NCBI GenBank assembly: GCA_902775565.1
Contig: CACYMP010000003.1
Coordinates: 1 to 64,000 of the forward strand
Length of the DNA: 64,000 nt
Reading direction: 5' to 3'
DNA from: Oscillospiraceae bacterium
GTDB lineage: Bacteria; Bacillota; Clostridia; Saccharofermentanales; Saccharofermentanaceae
The translations under genes were made by a program, and so were the position numbers. Positions 26,602-37,503 of the stretch are shown in pieces (position 1 is the first letter of the stretch; each line of letters begins with the position of its first letter). The notes beneath the pieces were generated by a model. The model was not told the DNA's origin. It made no database searches and was given only the letters and a program-made list of their open reading frames with translations.

Positions 26602-26796
26602 TCTTTCGCCGTCAGGTCTGAAAACTCGACAGTTCTTTGCCATTGAATAATTATTCAAATTGGTTCTCAGAGGCTCCTGTTGAATAAATATACATTTTGT
26701 AAAATATTTAGCCATTACCGTTTATTAGCTGTATTGCCACTCAACAGAAAAAGCGGGGCATTCGTATTATAATTCTAAAAAACAGAGGTGTTCATC

Positions 26797-27354
26797 ATGG
26801 CTGTCAGAACCAAACAACATATTTGTGATGCTTTCATATCTTTATTGGAAAATGAACCTGTCAAAAAGATAACCGTTCAAAATATAGTTGATCAGTGCAA
26901 TATCAACCGGAATACTTTTTACTACCATTTCGAAGACATTCCGGCTCTTATAGAATACATAGTAGAACAGAAGGCAGATGAACTCATCGCCAGGTACCCT
27001 TCAGTCGATTCCATAAATTCAGCCATGCTCGCTGTCATGGAATTTGCAGAACAGAACAGAAAGATAATCCGGCATGTCTGCAGTTCGGCAGACAGAGCTC
27101 TTTTTGAACTGCATCTGTGGCGCATATGCGAATACGTGATCACGGAATATGGGAAAGTGATCTTCAAAACTGATGCCATATCAGAAGAAGACCGCCTGAT
27201 AATCCTTCATGCTTACGAAGACGAATGCTTTGGCAAAGTCATGGGATGGATCAACCGCGGCATGAAAACGGATGAGCGCGAAAGGCTCATCCGGTTTTTG
27301 GAACTCCGTTCGGGGGTTGCAGAAATGATGCTCAACAGAGCCAAAAACACCTGA
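26797..27354 (+). CDS. TetR/AcrR family transcriptional regulator
   Basis: A 185-residue regulator. The N-terminal HTH (about 10-50) has TVQNIVDQCNINRNTFYYHFED, the standard TetR recognition helix with YYHF. The C-terminal domain, for dimerisation and ligand binding, is of the DhaS/TetR_C_33 sort seen in clostridia. The start is ATG at 26797, six bases after AGAGGTG; the frame also offers GTG at 26788, inside the ribosome site. TATAAT lies at 26767-26772. It converges on atpC, 7 bases away, and its target is unknown. Confidence 0.88.
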   Translation: MAVRTKQHICDAFISLLENEPVKKITVQNIVDQCNINRNTFYYHFEDIPALIEYIVEQKADELIARYPSVDSINSAMLAVMEFAEQNRKIIRHVCSSADRALFELHLWRICEYVITEYGKVIFKTDAISEEDRLIILHAYEDECFGKVMGWINRGMKTDERERLIRFLELRSGVAEMMLNRAKNT

Positions 27355-27361
27355 TATCAGA

Positions 27362-27622
27362 TCATGCTTTCCAGTTCTCGGTGATAAGTGTCACCTTATC
27401 ATTTGTAATGTTAAGCATGCCGGCTCCGATCTCCGCTTCCGTATCATCGGATGAATCATCATAAACAACGGTGCACTTGCCTTCCCTGACGGCTGTTACA
27501 AAAGGCACGTGTCCTGCAAATATTGCAAGATCACCTTCACTGCCGCGCAGATAAAGACCTGACACCGGTTTATCGATAACAGCACCCTTGGGCGTTATGA
27601 CTTTAAGAGCAAAGGTTTTCAT
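27362..27622 (-). CDS. atpC: F-type ATP synthase epsilon subunit, short form
   Basis: Only 86 residues, against about 130 for a usual epsilon. The N-terminal beta-sandwich is complete (FALKVITPKGAVIDKPVSG, GDLAIFAGHVPFVTAV, AEIGAGMLNITNDKVTLITE), but the C-terminal two-helix hairpin that inhibits ATP hydrolysis is absent. Such short forms occur in some bacteria, so this may be normal for the lineage. It is the last gene of the atp operon; the in-frame GTG at 27628 abuts the atpD stop and ATG at 27622 is the likely start. It couples gamma and the c ring. Confidence 0.88.
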   Translation of the reverse strand: MKTFALKVITPKGAVIDKPVSGLYLRGSEGDLAIFAGHVPFVTAVREGKCTVVYDDSSDDTEAEIGAGMLNITNDKVTLITENWKA

Positions 27623-27624
27623 GA

Positions 27625-29917
<2,293 letters not shown>

Positions 29918-29920
29918 GTC

Positions 29921-31417
29921 TTATTTCTTGCTCATTTTGTTAAGGACGCCTTTAAGTTCCTCTTCGTCTTCTTCAGTCCAGGAGCCCTTGCTGATCCTTA
30001 CCATCCAATCTTTATGCTCGTGATCGAGTTTCTCATAAAGCCTTGTCTGATAATCCTTGATATCACCAAGTGCCACGTCATTGAGATAACCGTTGATAAC
30101 CGCATAGATTATTCCTACCTGGCCTCCGACCGGAACAGGTGCATTACGGTCCTGCTTTAACACTTCCACGATACGCTCGCCCAAATGTAGTCTTGCACGT
30201 GTATCTGCATCCAGATCCGAACCGAACTGTGCGAAGGCCTGGAGCTCACGGTACTGTGAGTACAAAAGCTTTAATTCGCCGGAAACCTTCTTCATTGCTT
30301 TGACCTGCGCAGATCCGCCGACTCTGGATACGGAGATACCCGGATTGATAGCAGGTATGATGCCGCTGTGGAACATCTCTGTCTCAAGGAAGATCTGTCC
30401 GTCGGTAATGGAGATCACATTTGTCGGAATATAAGCGGATACGTCACCTGCCTGTGTCTCGACAATAGGGAGTGCTGTAATGGAACCGCCGCCAAACTCC
30501 GGCGATACACATGCGGCACGCTCGAGAAGTCTTGAGTGGAGGTAGAAAACATCACCCGGATAAGCTTCTCTTCCCGGAGGTCTCCTGATAAGGAGCGAAA
30601 GGGCTCTGTATGCGACCGCGTGCTTTGACAGGTCATCGTAAATGATGAGAACGTCCTTGCCCTGCTCTCTGAAATACTCGGCCATGGCACATCCCGAATA
30701 GGGAGCTATGTATTGGACCGGAGCGCTCTCGGCGGCAGTTGCAGATACAACGATCGTATATGCCATCGCACCTTCTCTTACAAGATCAGAGACCAAAGAT
30801 ACGACAGAAGTCGCTTTCTGACCGATGGCAACGTATATACAGATGACATCCTTGTCTTTCTGATTGATTATCGTATCGATCGCGATCTCAGTCTTACCTG
30901 TCTGACGGTCGCCGATGATGAGCTCACGCTGTCCGCGACCGATGGGGATCATGGAGTCAATGGCTTTGATGCCTGTCTGCAGAGGCGTTGATACGCTCTG
31001 TCTCTCGATGATTCCGGGAGCCTCGGCTTCAACAGGCCTTCTTGCTTCACCGAATATGGGGCCTTTGCCGTCGATAGGCTCGCCAAGAGGATTTACGACT
31101 CTGCCTAAGAAGCTTTCGCCTACAGGAATCGAAAGGACGGTACCCGTACGCTTAACCTTGGTTCCTTCCCTAATGTCATTCTTATCGGAAAGGATCGCTA
31201 CAGAGACAGTGTCATTCTCTAGATTCTGGGCAAGTCCGACCGAACCGTCATCGAATTCCAGCAGTTCTGTTGACATGCAGTTACGGAGTCCGTATACGGA
31301 GGCTATACCGTCACCGACCAATACGACAGTTCCGACTTCACCCATGTCTACACGCGTTTTGTAATTGCGGATCTGCTCTTTGATGATATTGCTTATTTCT
31401 TCAGGTTTTCCAGCCAT
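29921..31417 (-). CDS. atpA: F-type ATP synthase alpha subunit
   Basis: Non-catalytic nucleotide-binding subunit, 498 residues. Walker A is [13 protein letters not shown] and the signature [17 protein letters not shown] is complete. It forms the alpha3-beta3 hexamer with AtpD. The start overlaps the last base of the atpH stop, indicating coupled translation. The N-terminal helix that binds delta is present ([20 protein letters not shown]). Confidence 0.97.
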   Translation of the reverse strand: MAGKPEEISNIIKEQIRNYKTRVDMGEVGTVVLVGDGIASVYGLRNCMSTELLEFDDGSVGLAQNLENDTVSVAILSDKNDIREGTKVKRTGTVLSIPVGESFLGRVVNPLGEPIDGKGPIFGEARRPVEAEAPGIIERQSVSTPLQTGIKAIDSMIPIGRGQRELIIGDRQTGKTEIAIDTIINQKDKDVICIYVAIGQKATSVVSLVSDLVREGAMAYTIVVSATAAESAPVQYIAPYSGCAMAEYFREQGKDVLIIYDDLSKHAVAYRALSLLIRRPPGREAYPGDVFYLHSRLLERAACVSPEFGGGSITALPIVETQAGDVSAYIPTNVISITDGQIFLETEMFHSGIIPAINPGISVSRVGGSAQVKAMKKVSGELKLLYSQYRELQAFAQFGSDLDADTRARLHLGERIVEVLKQDRNAPVPVGGQVGIIYAVINGYLNDVALGDIKDYQTRLYEKLDHEHKDWMVRISKGSWTEEDEEELKGVLNKMSKK

Positions 31418-31944
31418 TACGATATCGCTTCCTTTATGTTCTTAAGATTCCTGACAACACTTCCGTCAAAGAACTTTCCGTCGCAGGTTATGGTAATACC
31501 GCCGACAATTGACGGATCGATCTTGTATACCGGAAAGATTGCTTTTCCCGTAACCTTTCTTAAGCGTGTCACGATCTTTCTTTTTTCCTCATCAGTCAGT
31601 TTGACCGCACTTGTAATAACGGCAAAACTCATCTTCTTATAATCTTCATACATCTTCTCGAATTCTTTTGCAGCGGTAAAGAATTCATTCAGATGATTAT
31701 TTGTGGTCATTACCGCAAGGAACGAATAAAGCAGTTGCTCAACATTGTCCTCAAAAGCTTCTGACAATGAATCAAGCCTTTCTTCCTTGGGTATCCCCGG
31801 ATTCATCAGGAAAGAGATGTAATCCGGCTCTTTTTTTAGCAGTTTTCTGATCTCTGTGAGATCATCTCTTACAGCATCAAGTGAACCGTCTTCATAGGCG
31901 GCCTCGAATAATGCGATCGCATATTCTCTTCCTACATTAGTCAC
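31417..31944 (-). CDS. atpH: F-type ATP synthase delta subunit
   Basis: Peripheral-stalk subunit (OSCP-like), 175 residues. The N-terminal helical domain begins with [16 protein letters not shown] and the C-terminal part has [21 protein letters not shown], the usual end motif. It joins alpha at the top of F1 to the b dimer. It overlaps atpF by four bases (ATGA). Confidence 0.93.
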   Translation of the reverse strand: MTNVGREYAIALFEAAYEDGSLDAVRDDLTEIRKLLKKEPDYISFLMNPGIPKEERLDSLSEAFEDNVEQLLYSFLAVMTTNNHLNEFFTAAKEFEKMYEDYKKMSFAVITSAVKLTDEEKRKIVTRLRKVTGKAIFPVYKIDPSIVGGITITCDGKFFDGSVVRNLKNIKEAIS

Positions 31945-32444
31945 TGCTGTTCACCTATTCTGTCGATGGCTCTGTCTATCAGGTCGCGATGGTCATCCAT
32001 GTTGATCTCACGTCCGATGATCTGCTCGGAAAGAGCCTGGGATACGTCAACGATCTCTTTCTTGATCGTTTCTCTTGCATCTTTCCTCTCGCGTTCGATA
32101 TCAGCTTTTGCTTTACGGATGATCTGATCGGCTTTCTCACGGGATTCATAGAGCATGACCTCGTTACGGCTGTCCGCACGTTCGACGGCATCGCTTATGA
32201 TCTTGTCAGCCTCAGCTTCCGCTGTCGCCATCTTACCTTCCCACTCAGCTTTTATTTCATCGGCCTCCGCCTGTATTTTCTCGGCCTTGCAGTATTCCGC
32301 CTCAAGTTCTTTCTGCCTCTTGTCGACGATCTTTTTTACAGGCTTGAAAAGAAGCTTTTTGAGTATAAGGAAAAGTATTACGAGGTTCGCCAGCGAGATG
32401 ACTATATGCCAGATATTTATCGAAATAATATCCAGATCCTGCAT
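31941..32444 (-). CDS. atpF: F-type ATP synthase b subunit
   Basis: Stator subunit of 167 residues: one N-terminal membrane helix (about 12-30, IWHIVISLANLVILFLILKK) and a long charged coiled coil (about 35-165, QKELEAEYCKAEKIQAEADE). It forms the dimeric outer stalk linking the a subunit with delta. It follows atpE by 15 bases. Confidence 0.93.
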   Translation of the reverse strand: MQDLDIISINIWHIVISLANLVILFLILKKLLFKPVKKIVDKRQKELEAEYCKAEKIQAEADEIKAEWEGKMATAEAEADKIISDAVERADSRNEVMLYESREKADQIIRKAKADIERERKDARETIKKEIVDVSQALSEQIIGREINMDDHRDLIDRAIDRIGEQQ

Positions 32445-32459
32445 GTGTCAGACTCCGTT

Positions 32460-32777
<318 letters not shown>

Positions 32778-33683
32778 TTAAAGCTCCGCATTCTTTCCTG
32801 CGGTATGTGAACATGCTGCTTTGGCTGCGGCACGTTCCTGTCTTTTCTTTTTCCTTGCGGCATATTCCTCAGCAGGGAACCCTCCTGCCACATAAAGCAT
32901 GGTAAGTATTGCGAAGATAAAAGCCTGGAGACATCCCGAGAACAGATCAAAATAGATCGACAGCACAGCCGGAATACCTATCCTCAGATAAGGGAAATCG
33001 GCAAGCGCGCCCGGCAGGAACGAGAACAGGCTGTGAGACAGTTTGGTAAGTCCTACTGCAATGAGTACCGATATGATCGAACCGGATAAGACGTTTCCGT
33101 AATGTCTGAATGCCATCGATATCGGGGTAGCGACCTCACTTATGATGTTAAGCGGAGCCAAAAGCGGCTGCGGCTGACCAAAGCTCTTAAGGTAGATCCA
33201 GGGGCCGGCTTTCATCTTGTAGTACGTGATCAGGAAGAATACAAGTATCGCCCAGCCGGCAATGATGTTGATATCAGATGTCGGCGGGAAGAGCCCCAAA
33301 AGCGATGAGAGGCTTGAGAAGCCGGAAAGGCCCAAAATTGCTGCTATAAAAGGCGCAAAACCCTCAAAGTATTCTCCCATGTTTGTCCTTACAAGACCCG
33401 TCACCTTCTCCACTATCCATTCCGCGAGCATCTGCCTTATGGAAATGTTACGTGTCTTAAGACCCGTCGTAAGAAAAAGGCACAGGAACATTACGGCAAG
33501 TATCACACACCAGGAATTGACCTGTGCTTCCGTGATCGGAAGATCCTGTATAGGCATCTTAACAGTAAAGAATACATGTGCTCCTGATATGTCGATACCG
33601 TCAGATGCAGGAACAAACATAACCTTGACCGCTATGGCAGCCGCCATCGAAAGGATGCAGAGAATGAGATACACAATGCTCAT
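32778..33683 (-). CDS. atpB: F-type ATP synthase a subunit
   Basis: Stator ion channel of 301 residues with about six membrane helices. The essential Arg is in ISMAFRHYGN, followed by the SGSIISVLIAVGL helix and the C-terminal GCLQAFIFAILTMLYV helix. It faces the c ring and provides the half-channels. The C-terminal tail (KKKRQERAAAKAACSH) is longer and more basic than usual. It begins one base into the atpI stop codon (TAATG). Confidence 0.93.
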   Translation of the reverse strand: MSIVYLILCILSMAAAIAVKVMFVPASDGIDISGAHVFFTVKMPIQDLPITEAQVNSWCVILAVMFLCLFLTTGLKTRNISIRQMLAEWIVEKVTGLVRTNMGEYFEGFAPFIAAILGLSGFSSLSSLLGLFPPTSDINIIAGWAILVFFLITYYKMKAGPWIYLKSFGQPQPLLAPLNIISEVATPISMAFRHYGNVLSGSIISVLIAVGLTKLSHSLFSFLPGALADFPYLRIGIPAVLSIYFDLFSGCLQAFIFAILTMLYVAGGFPAEEYAARKKKRQERAAAKAACSHTAGKNAEL

Positions 33684-34129
33684 TATTCCTCTCCTCCTTC
33701 GATATCAGGCTGATCTGCAGCTGTTTCCGCACTTATACTGCCGTTTTTCCTGTCTTTATTGAATATTGCCCTCGTATATACGGCAACGGTCGCGAAAAGC
33801 AGAGATATCAGTGTTGCCCACATATCAAAGACAGAAGGGATGAGTACGGCTGTTACGACCAGAATAGCCATTAGAGCGTATCTTAAAGCGTGAGAGGCGC
33901 GAAGGATATCTTTTGCCCTTTTCTCCTCGCTTTTTACCGCCTTTTGGACAGACAGACCCAAGAAAAAGAAATTCAGGATCCCTACGCCTGCTCCGACAAG
34001 ATTTCCGAACAGGACAGTAAGCTGCCAATGCCTTATGATCAGGAATACTGACTCCATCATCATACTAAGGATCAAAGTGACAACACATACATATATCGTC
34101 TCTTTTTTTACTGTCGGATCGATCTTCAA
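33683..34129 (-). CDS. atpI: ATP synthase AtpI-like membrane protein
   Basis: A 148-residue protein with four predicted membrane helices, at the head of the atp operon in the place of atpI (ATP synthase I/UncI family; assists c-ring assembly or Mg2+ supply). The family motif GNLVGAGVGILNFFFLG is visible. Start codon is TTG at 34129, seven bases after GGAGGG. An extended -10 (TGCTATACT) lies at 34176-34184 in the 146-base leader. The C-terminal stretch is acidic. Confidence 0.82.
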   Translation of the reverse strand: MKIDPTVKKETIYVCVVTLILSMMMESVFLIIRHWQLTVLFGNLVGAGVGILNFFFLGLSVQKAVKSEEKRAKDILRASHALRYALMAILVVTAVLIPSVFDMWATLISLLFATVAVYTRAIFNKDRKNGSISAETAADQPDIEGGEE

Positions 34130-34175
34130 AAAACAGCCCTCCGTTTCGCTGTCCTTAACCGTTATTCTATCGTGG

Positions 34176-34184
34176 AGTATAGCA
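34176..34184 (-). promoter_or_regulatory. extended -10 promoter of the atp operon
   Basis: TGCTATACT on the minus strand, about 47 bases before the TTG of atpI, with no good -35 but the TGn extension that can replace it. It is the only clear promoter element in the gap 34130-34275. Confidence 0.45.
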
Positions 34185-34275
34185 TAAACCGCATAGGGTT
34201 AAAGGTAGCAGATTGCATATTTCGGACAAATGGAAGATATTGTCTGAATATGCTGTTCGTTTTCCGGTCTGACCA

Positions 34276-34734
34276 TCATAATTCCTTCGCGAAACATATC
34301 GCTCCTTCAAGCTTGTCATAGGGCGGATAGTTATCCGTCAGCACGTAACCGCGTTTTGTGTATAAATGCACAGCCTCTTTCATCTGCGGCCTTGTCTGGA
34401 GGATTGCCCGTTTAAATCCGAGTTCTATTGCCTTTTTTTCCAACGCATCCATCATGGCAGTAGATATATGGTTGCCTCGATATTCGGGATCGACCCAGAC
34501 TCTCTTGATCTCTACATCAGAATCCGAATAAGCTTTTAATCCGGCACATCCTACAGCAACACCCGATACAGAAGCTATCAGAACAGTGGATATGCTCTCC
34601 GAGATGTTATACGGAATAAACGCTTCGCGGTTCTTCCGGCCGCCGACTATACTGCTGTAGAATTCCTCAGTCTTAAGATAAAACTTCCGGAAATCTTTAT
34701 CATTTCCATCTGTCCATTTATATTCTGTCTTCAT
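34276..34734 (-). CDS. GNAT family N-acetyltransferase
   Basis: A 152-residue acetyltransferase with the core VEIKRVWVDPEYRGNHISTAMMDALE; RGNHIS is the acetyl-CoA loop. It ends with HLYTKRGYVLTDNYPPYD, typical of the small GNATs acting on amino acids or other small molecules. GGAAGG lies before the ATG. It is a separate unit upstream of the atp operon on the same strand; the substrate is unknown. Confidence 0.87.
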   Translation of the reverse strand: MKTEYKWTDGNDKDFRKFYLKTEEFYSSIVGGRKNREAFIPYNISESISTVLIASVSGVAVGCAGLKAYSDSDVEIKRVWVDPEYRGNHISTAMMDALEKKAIELGFKRAILQTRPQMKEAVHLYTKRGYVLTDNYPPYDKLEGAICFAKEL

Positions 34735-34766
34735 GGTTATTTGCCTTCCGATTAATTGAACATGCG

Positions 34767-35486
34767 TTATATCATACTTTTAACACTGCGTCCGGAATCA
34801 ACAAAAGCTTTAAAGATCTTTTGGCTGTTCTCATCCTTCAGATACGAGAATTCAGGATGCCATTGTATAGCCCAAAGGAACCTGTGTTCCGGCAAGTATA
34901 TCCCTTCAACAAGTCCGTCATCTGCAGTTGCCATTACTTTCAAACAGGGCGCAACGTCCTTCACTGCCTGATGGTGATAACTATTGACTTGTATTCTGTC
35001 AACATTCAAACAGCTGTACAATGCAGAGTCCTTCAAGATGTCCACAGAATGGACAGGAATATCATACGGAGGCTGCTGATGGTGATCTGTCTCAGTCAGA
35101 TATTGGGTCGGCAGATCTTGATAGAGCGTTCCACCCAGTGCCGCATTGATAAACTGGATCCCTCTGCATATGCCAAGGACCGGTTTGTCTGTCTCAATTG
35201 CTTTTTTGAGCACAACCTGCTCCATATCATCACGCATCTTACAGCTGCAAACGTTCTCGAAAGGCTTCTCGCTGTACAGCTCGGGCGAGACATCATGGCC
35301 TCCGGTAAAAAGAATACCGTCACATATATCCATGAGACGATAAAGTTCATGTTCATCTGATATCAAAGGGAACATAACCGGAGTTCCGCCGGCTTGGATT
35401 ATTCCGTCAAAATAGCCGGGAAGCATCCACATGCTCTCTTTCTCGTCATCCCATAACGGCATCACGCCTATGATCGGTTTTGACAT
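34767..35486 (-). CDS. class-I glutamine amidotransferase-like (peptidase C26) hydrolase
   Basis: A 239-residue protein of the gamma-glutamyl-gamma-aminobutyrate hydrolase (PuuD-like) family. The nucleophile Cys is in VLGICRGIQFINAALGG, the His in AIQWHPEFSY with the partner Glu. FTGGHDVSP and DHHQQPPYDIPVHSV are also family motifs. It would cleave gamma-glutamyl amides. The frame extends upstream, but AAGGAG is correctly placed before the ATG at 35486. A hairpin with a U-tract lies just before that ribosome site. Confidence 0.9.
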   Translation of the reverse strand: MSKPIIGVMPLWDDEKESMWMLPGYFDGIIQAGGTPVMFPLISDEHELYRLMDICDGILFTGGHDVSPELYSEKPFENVCSCKMRDDMEQVVLKKAIETDKPVLGICRGIQFINAALGGTLYQDLPTQYLTETDHHQQPPYDIPVHSVDILKDSALYSCLNVDRIQVNSYHHQAVKDVAPCLKVMATADDGLVEGIYLPEHRFLWAIQWHPEFSYLKDENSQKIFKAFVDSGRSVKSMI

Positions 35487-35500
35487 TTCATACTCCTTGC

Positions 35501-35536
35501 AAAATAAAAAGCGCCTCATCCCATAAGATGAAACGC
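35501..35536 (-). terminator. hairpin with U-tract in the leader of the peptidase C26 gene
   Basis: GCGTTTCATC / GATGAGGCGC (two G-U pairs) followed by TTTTTATTTT on the minus strand, only five bases before AAGGAG. A TATAAT-like box lies upstream near 35560, so the hairpin could be an attenuator of this gene. Otherwise it is a backup terminator for the tRNA operon. The gap 35537-35823 has no gene; it holds the TGTCTACA repeats and nothing else recognised. Confidence 0.5.
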
Positions 35537-35748
35537 CTTTGTTCCTTGCTCTATTTATAAATTATAACATTTTTGCCACTGTGTTTGGTAGCACAAAGAA
35601 TTCTTCAACAATTTTCCGTGGATTTCAACCATAAAAACATAGAAAGGAAAAGCATTTGCGGGTTACACTTTTCCTGTCCTCCACTTATCCACCACTTTTT
35701 GGCCTTTTTAAACTATTGATGTTCACCCTTTTTCTTATGATTTCATAG

Positions 35749-35782
35749 GTCTACACGTCAATTGTCTACATTTTGTCTACAT
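35749..35782 (+). repeat. TGTCTACA direct repeats, including the right 17-bp copy
   Basis: Three closely spaced GTCTACA units (35749, 35764, 35775). The last two form CTACATTTTGTCTACAT (35766-35782), identical to 26585-26601. They look like arm-type binding sites of a tyrosine recombinase. Confidence 0.6.
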
Positions 35783-35823
35783 AAAGCCCGAAAATCAAAT
35801 GAATTTTATAGAATTTCGAAAAC

Positions 35824-35858
35824 AAAAAGCCCGCCAAACGCAATGTCGGCGGGCTTTT
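35824..35858 (-). terminator. terminator of the tRNA His-Gln-Lys operon
   Basis: AAAAGCCCGCC / GGCGGGCTTTTT on the minus strand, directly after the 3' end of tRNA-Lys. Strong stem with a U-tract. Confidence 0.88.
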
Positions 35859-35860
35859 CT

Positions 35861-35936
35861 TGGTGGCTCACTGGAGGCTCGAACTCCAGACCCCTTGATT
35901 AAAAGTCAAGTGCTCTACCGACTGAGCTAGTGAACC
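35861..35936 (-). tRNA. tRNA-Lys (TTT)
   Basis: 76 bases with encoded CCA. Acceptor GGTTCAC pairs with GTGAGCC, anticodon loop CTTTTAA (anticodon TTT), T-loop GTTCGAG. The part from the anticodon loop to the T-arm is duplicated exactly at 26427-26462. Last of three tRNAs transcribed together. Confidence 0.97.
35870..35905 (-). repeat. 36-bp direct repeat inside tRNA-Lys (proximal att-like site)
   Basis: The tRNA copy of the 36-bp repeat that recurs at 26427-26462; it covers the anticodon loop through the T-arm, the standard core for tRNA-targeting integrases. Confidence 0.85.
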
Positions 35937-35939
35937 TTA

Positions 35940-36014
35940 TGGCTGGGGTGGCAGGATTCGGACCTGCGAATGCGGGAGTCAAAGACCCGTGCCTTACCCC
36001 TTGGCTACACCCCA
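35940..36014 (-). tRNA. tRNA-Gln (TTG)
   Basis: 75 bases including CCA. Acceptor TGGGGTG pairs with CACCCCA, anticodon loop CTTTGAC (anticodon TTG). It lies three bases upstream of tRNA-Lys. Confidence 0.96.
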
Positions 36015-36040
36015 GTGAGGGGAGCACGAAAGTGTAAAAT

Positions 36041-36118
36041 TGGGGTGGGATATGGGATTCGAACCCATGATTTCTAGTGCCACAAACTAGCGCTCTAACC
36101 AGCTGAACTAATCCCACC
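36041..36118 (-). tRNA. tRNA-His (GTG)
   Basis: 78 bases including CCA and the extra 5' G typical of tRNA-His (GGTGGGAT against ATCCCACC). Anticodon loop TTGTGGC (anticodon GTG). First tRNA of the operon. Confidence 0.96.
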
Positions 36119-36138
36119 ATGGAATTTCGTGCTTTGAA

Positions 36139-36167
36139 ATTATAAATGTATGGCCTATTTAAGTCAA
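36139..36167 (-). promoter_or_regulatory. promoter of the tRNA His-Gln-Lys operon
   Basis: TTGACT (36162-36167), 17 bases, TATAAT (36139-36144) on the minus strand, 20 bases before the 5' end of tRNA-His: near-consensus sigma-A. Confidence 0.8.
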
Positions 36168-36173
36168 GCGCGA

Positions 36174-36203
36174 TTGTCAAACAGACTCTTATTGTACTAT
36201 AAT
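36174..36203 (+). promoter_or_regulatory. promoter of argJ
   Basis: TTGTCA (36174-36179), 18 bases, TATAAT (36198-36203), 33 bases before the ATG. It is back-to-back with the tRNA promoter, six bases from its -35. No ARG-box-like operator is recognised. Confidence 0.75.
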
Positions 36204-36236
36204 CTCACAAATATAAATATTTAAGGACGTGACACC

Positions 36237-37475
36237 ATGGAAAACGAAATCACAGAATCGTACATCACAATGCCTTCCGGCTTCAAGGCAGCCGGCGTGG
36301 CCTGCGGTCTCAAGACTGATATGGGCAATTCAGGCCCCATGGATCTTTTAGACCTCAACATGATCGAGTCAGACGTGCCCGCTGTCGTAGCAGGCGTTTA
36401 TACAAAGAATCTCATCAAAGGCCATTCACTTCAGCGTACGATCCGCGTGATCGATGCAGGCGCAAAGGTACGTGCCCTGGTCGTCAACTCCAAGAATGCC
36501 AATGCATGCGTAGGTTCAAAGGGCTATCACGATGCAGTTGCCATTGCCGAAGCTGCCGCAAAGGAGCTTGGCTGCACTCCCGACGAGGTGCTTACAGCCT
36601 CCACTGGTACGATCGGTGTCCGTCTTAACACCGAAAAGGTCATTTCCGCCATCCCGAACCTCGTATCTTCCCTGGCAACCGACGCAGAATCCGCTCACAG
36701 AGCCGAGAAGGCCATGATGACCACAGATACGGTTCCGAAGGAAGTCTCCGCCAAGCTCACGCTCTCAGGCGGCAAGGAGATCACTATTGCAGGCATGGCA
36801 AAAGGTTCCGGCATGATCTGCCCCAACCTCGGCACCATGATCGTTGTTTTCACTACAGATGCCGCTATTTCAAAGGAACTCCTCCAGCCCATGCTGCTGC
36901 GTGCCGTCTCCCACACATTCAACCGTGTATCCGTTGACGGTGATACTTCATGCTGCGATATGGTCGTAGTACTTGCCAACGGCACTTCAGGCGCTTCTAT
37001 CGCAGAAGACAGCGATGATCTTACGATTTTCGAAGAAGCTCTTACTTCCCTGTCTCTCGATCTTTCACGCATGATCGCCTCCGACGGCGAAGGTGCTTCC
37101 AAGTTCATCGAAGTCATTTGCCGTGAAGCAAAGACCGCAGAAGACGCAAAGCTCATCGTTACCGCTGTTGCAAAGTCACCTCTGGTAAAGACAGCAGTTT
37201 TCGGTGAGGATGCAAACTGGGGCAGAATAATTACCGCTGCAGGTTATTCCGGAGCTGATTTCGATCCCGATAAGGTCAACATCCGCTTGGCAGGTCTTCT
37301 CGTATGCAAAGACGGCCAGGCTACAGACTATTCCGAGGATGAAGCATCAGAGCTCGTTAAGCAGCACGACATCAAGATCGAGATCGACCTTAACCAGGGC
37401 GAGTTCGAAGACCGTATGTTCTCCTGCGATTTCTCATACGATTACGTAAAGATAAACGGAAGCTACAGGACCTGA
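36237..37475 (+). CDS. argJ: bifunctional ornithine acetyltransferase / N-acetylglutamate synthase
   Basis: A 412-residue ArgJ. The autoprocessing site is in KGSGMICPNLGTMIVVF, where the Thr of GT becomes the N-terminal nucleophile of the beta chain; the preceding residue is Gly where most bacteria have Ala. VVNSKNANAC and TASTGTIGV supply the oxyanion hole region, and the C-terminal NGSYRT end is complete. It recycles acetyl between N-acetylornithine and glutamate in arginine synthesis. Whether it also uses acetyl-CoA (bifunctional) cannot be read. It stands alone; other arg genes are not in the window. Confidence 0.95.
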   Translation: MENEITESYITMPSGFKAAGVACGLKTDMGNSGPMDLLDLNMIESDVPAVVAGVYTKNLIKGHSLQRTIRVIDAGAKVRALVVNSKNANACVGSKGYHDAVAIAEAAAKELGCTPDEVLTASTGTIGVRLNTEKVISAIPNLVSSLATDAESAHRAEKAMMTTDTVPKEVSAKLTLSGGKEITIAGMAKGSGMICPNLGTMIVVFTTDAAISKELLQPMLLRAVSHTFNRVSVDGDTSCCDMVVVLANGTSGASIAEDSDDLTIFEEALTSLSLDLSRMIASDGEGASKFIEVICREAKTAEDAKLIVTAVAKSPLVKTAVFGEDANWGRIITAAGYSGADFDPDKVNIRLAGLLVCKDGQATDYSEDEASELVKQHDIKIEIDLNQGEFEDRMFSCDFSYDYVKINGSYRT

Positions 37476-37489
37476 TCTGTATAGCTTCC
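37458..37489. terminator. hairpin at the end of argJ
   Basis: GGAAGCTACAG / CTGTATAGCTTCC with the argJ stop codon in the loop, between convergent genes. The U-tract is weak in both directions. Confidence 0.5.
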
Positions 37490-37503
37490 GCTATCCTTTA
37501 GTT

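Noticed and set aside
26427..26700. A tRNA gene at 26427
   Set aside because: Only the anticodon loop to T-arm part is present; the acceptor 5' half and D-arm are absent, so it cannot fold as a tRNA.
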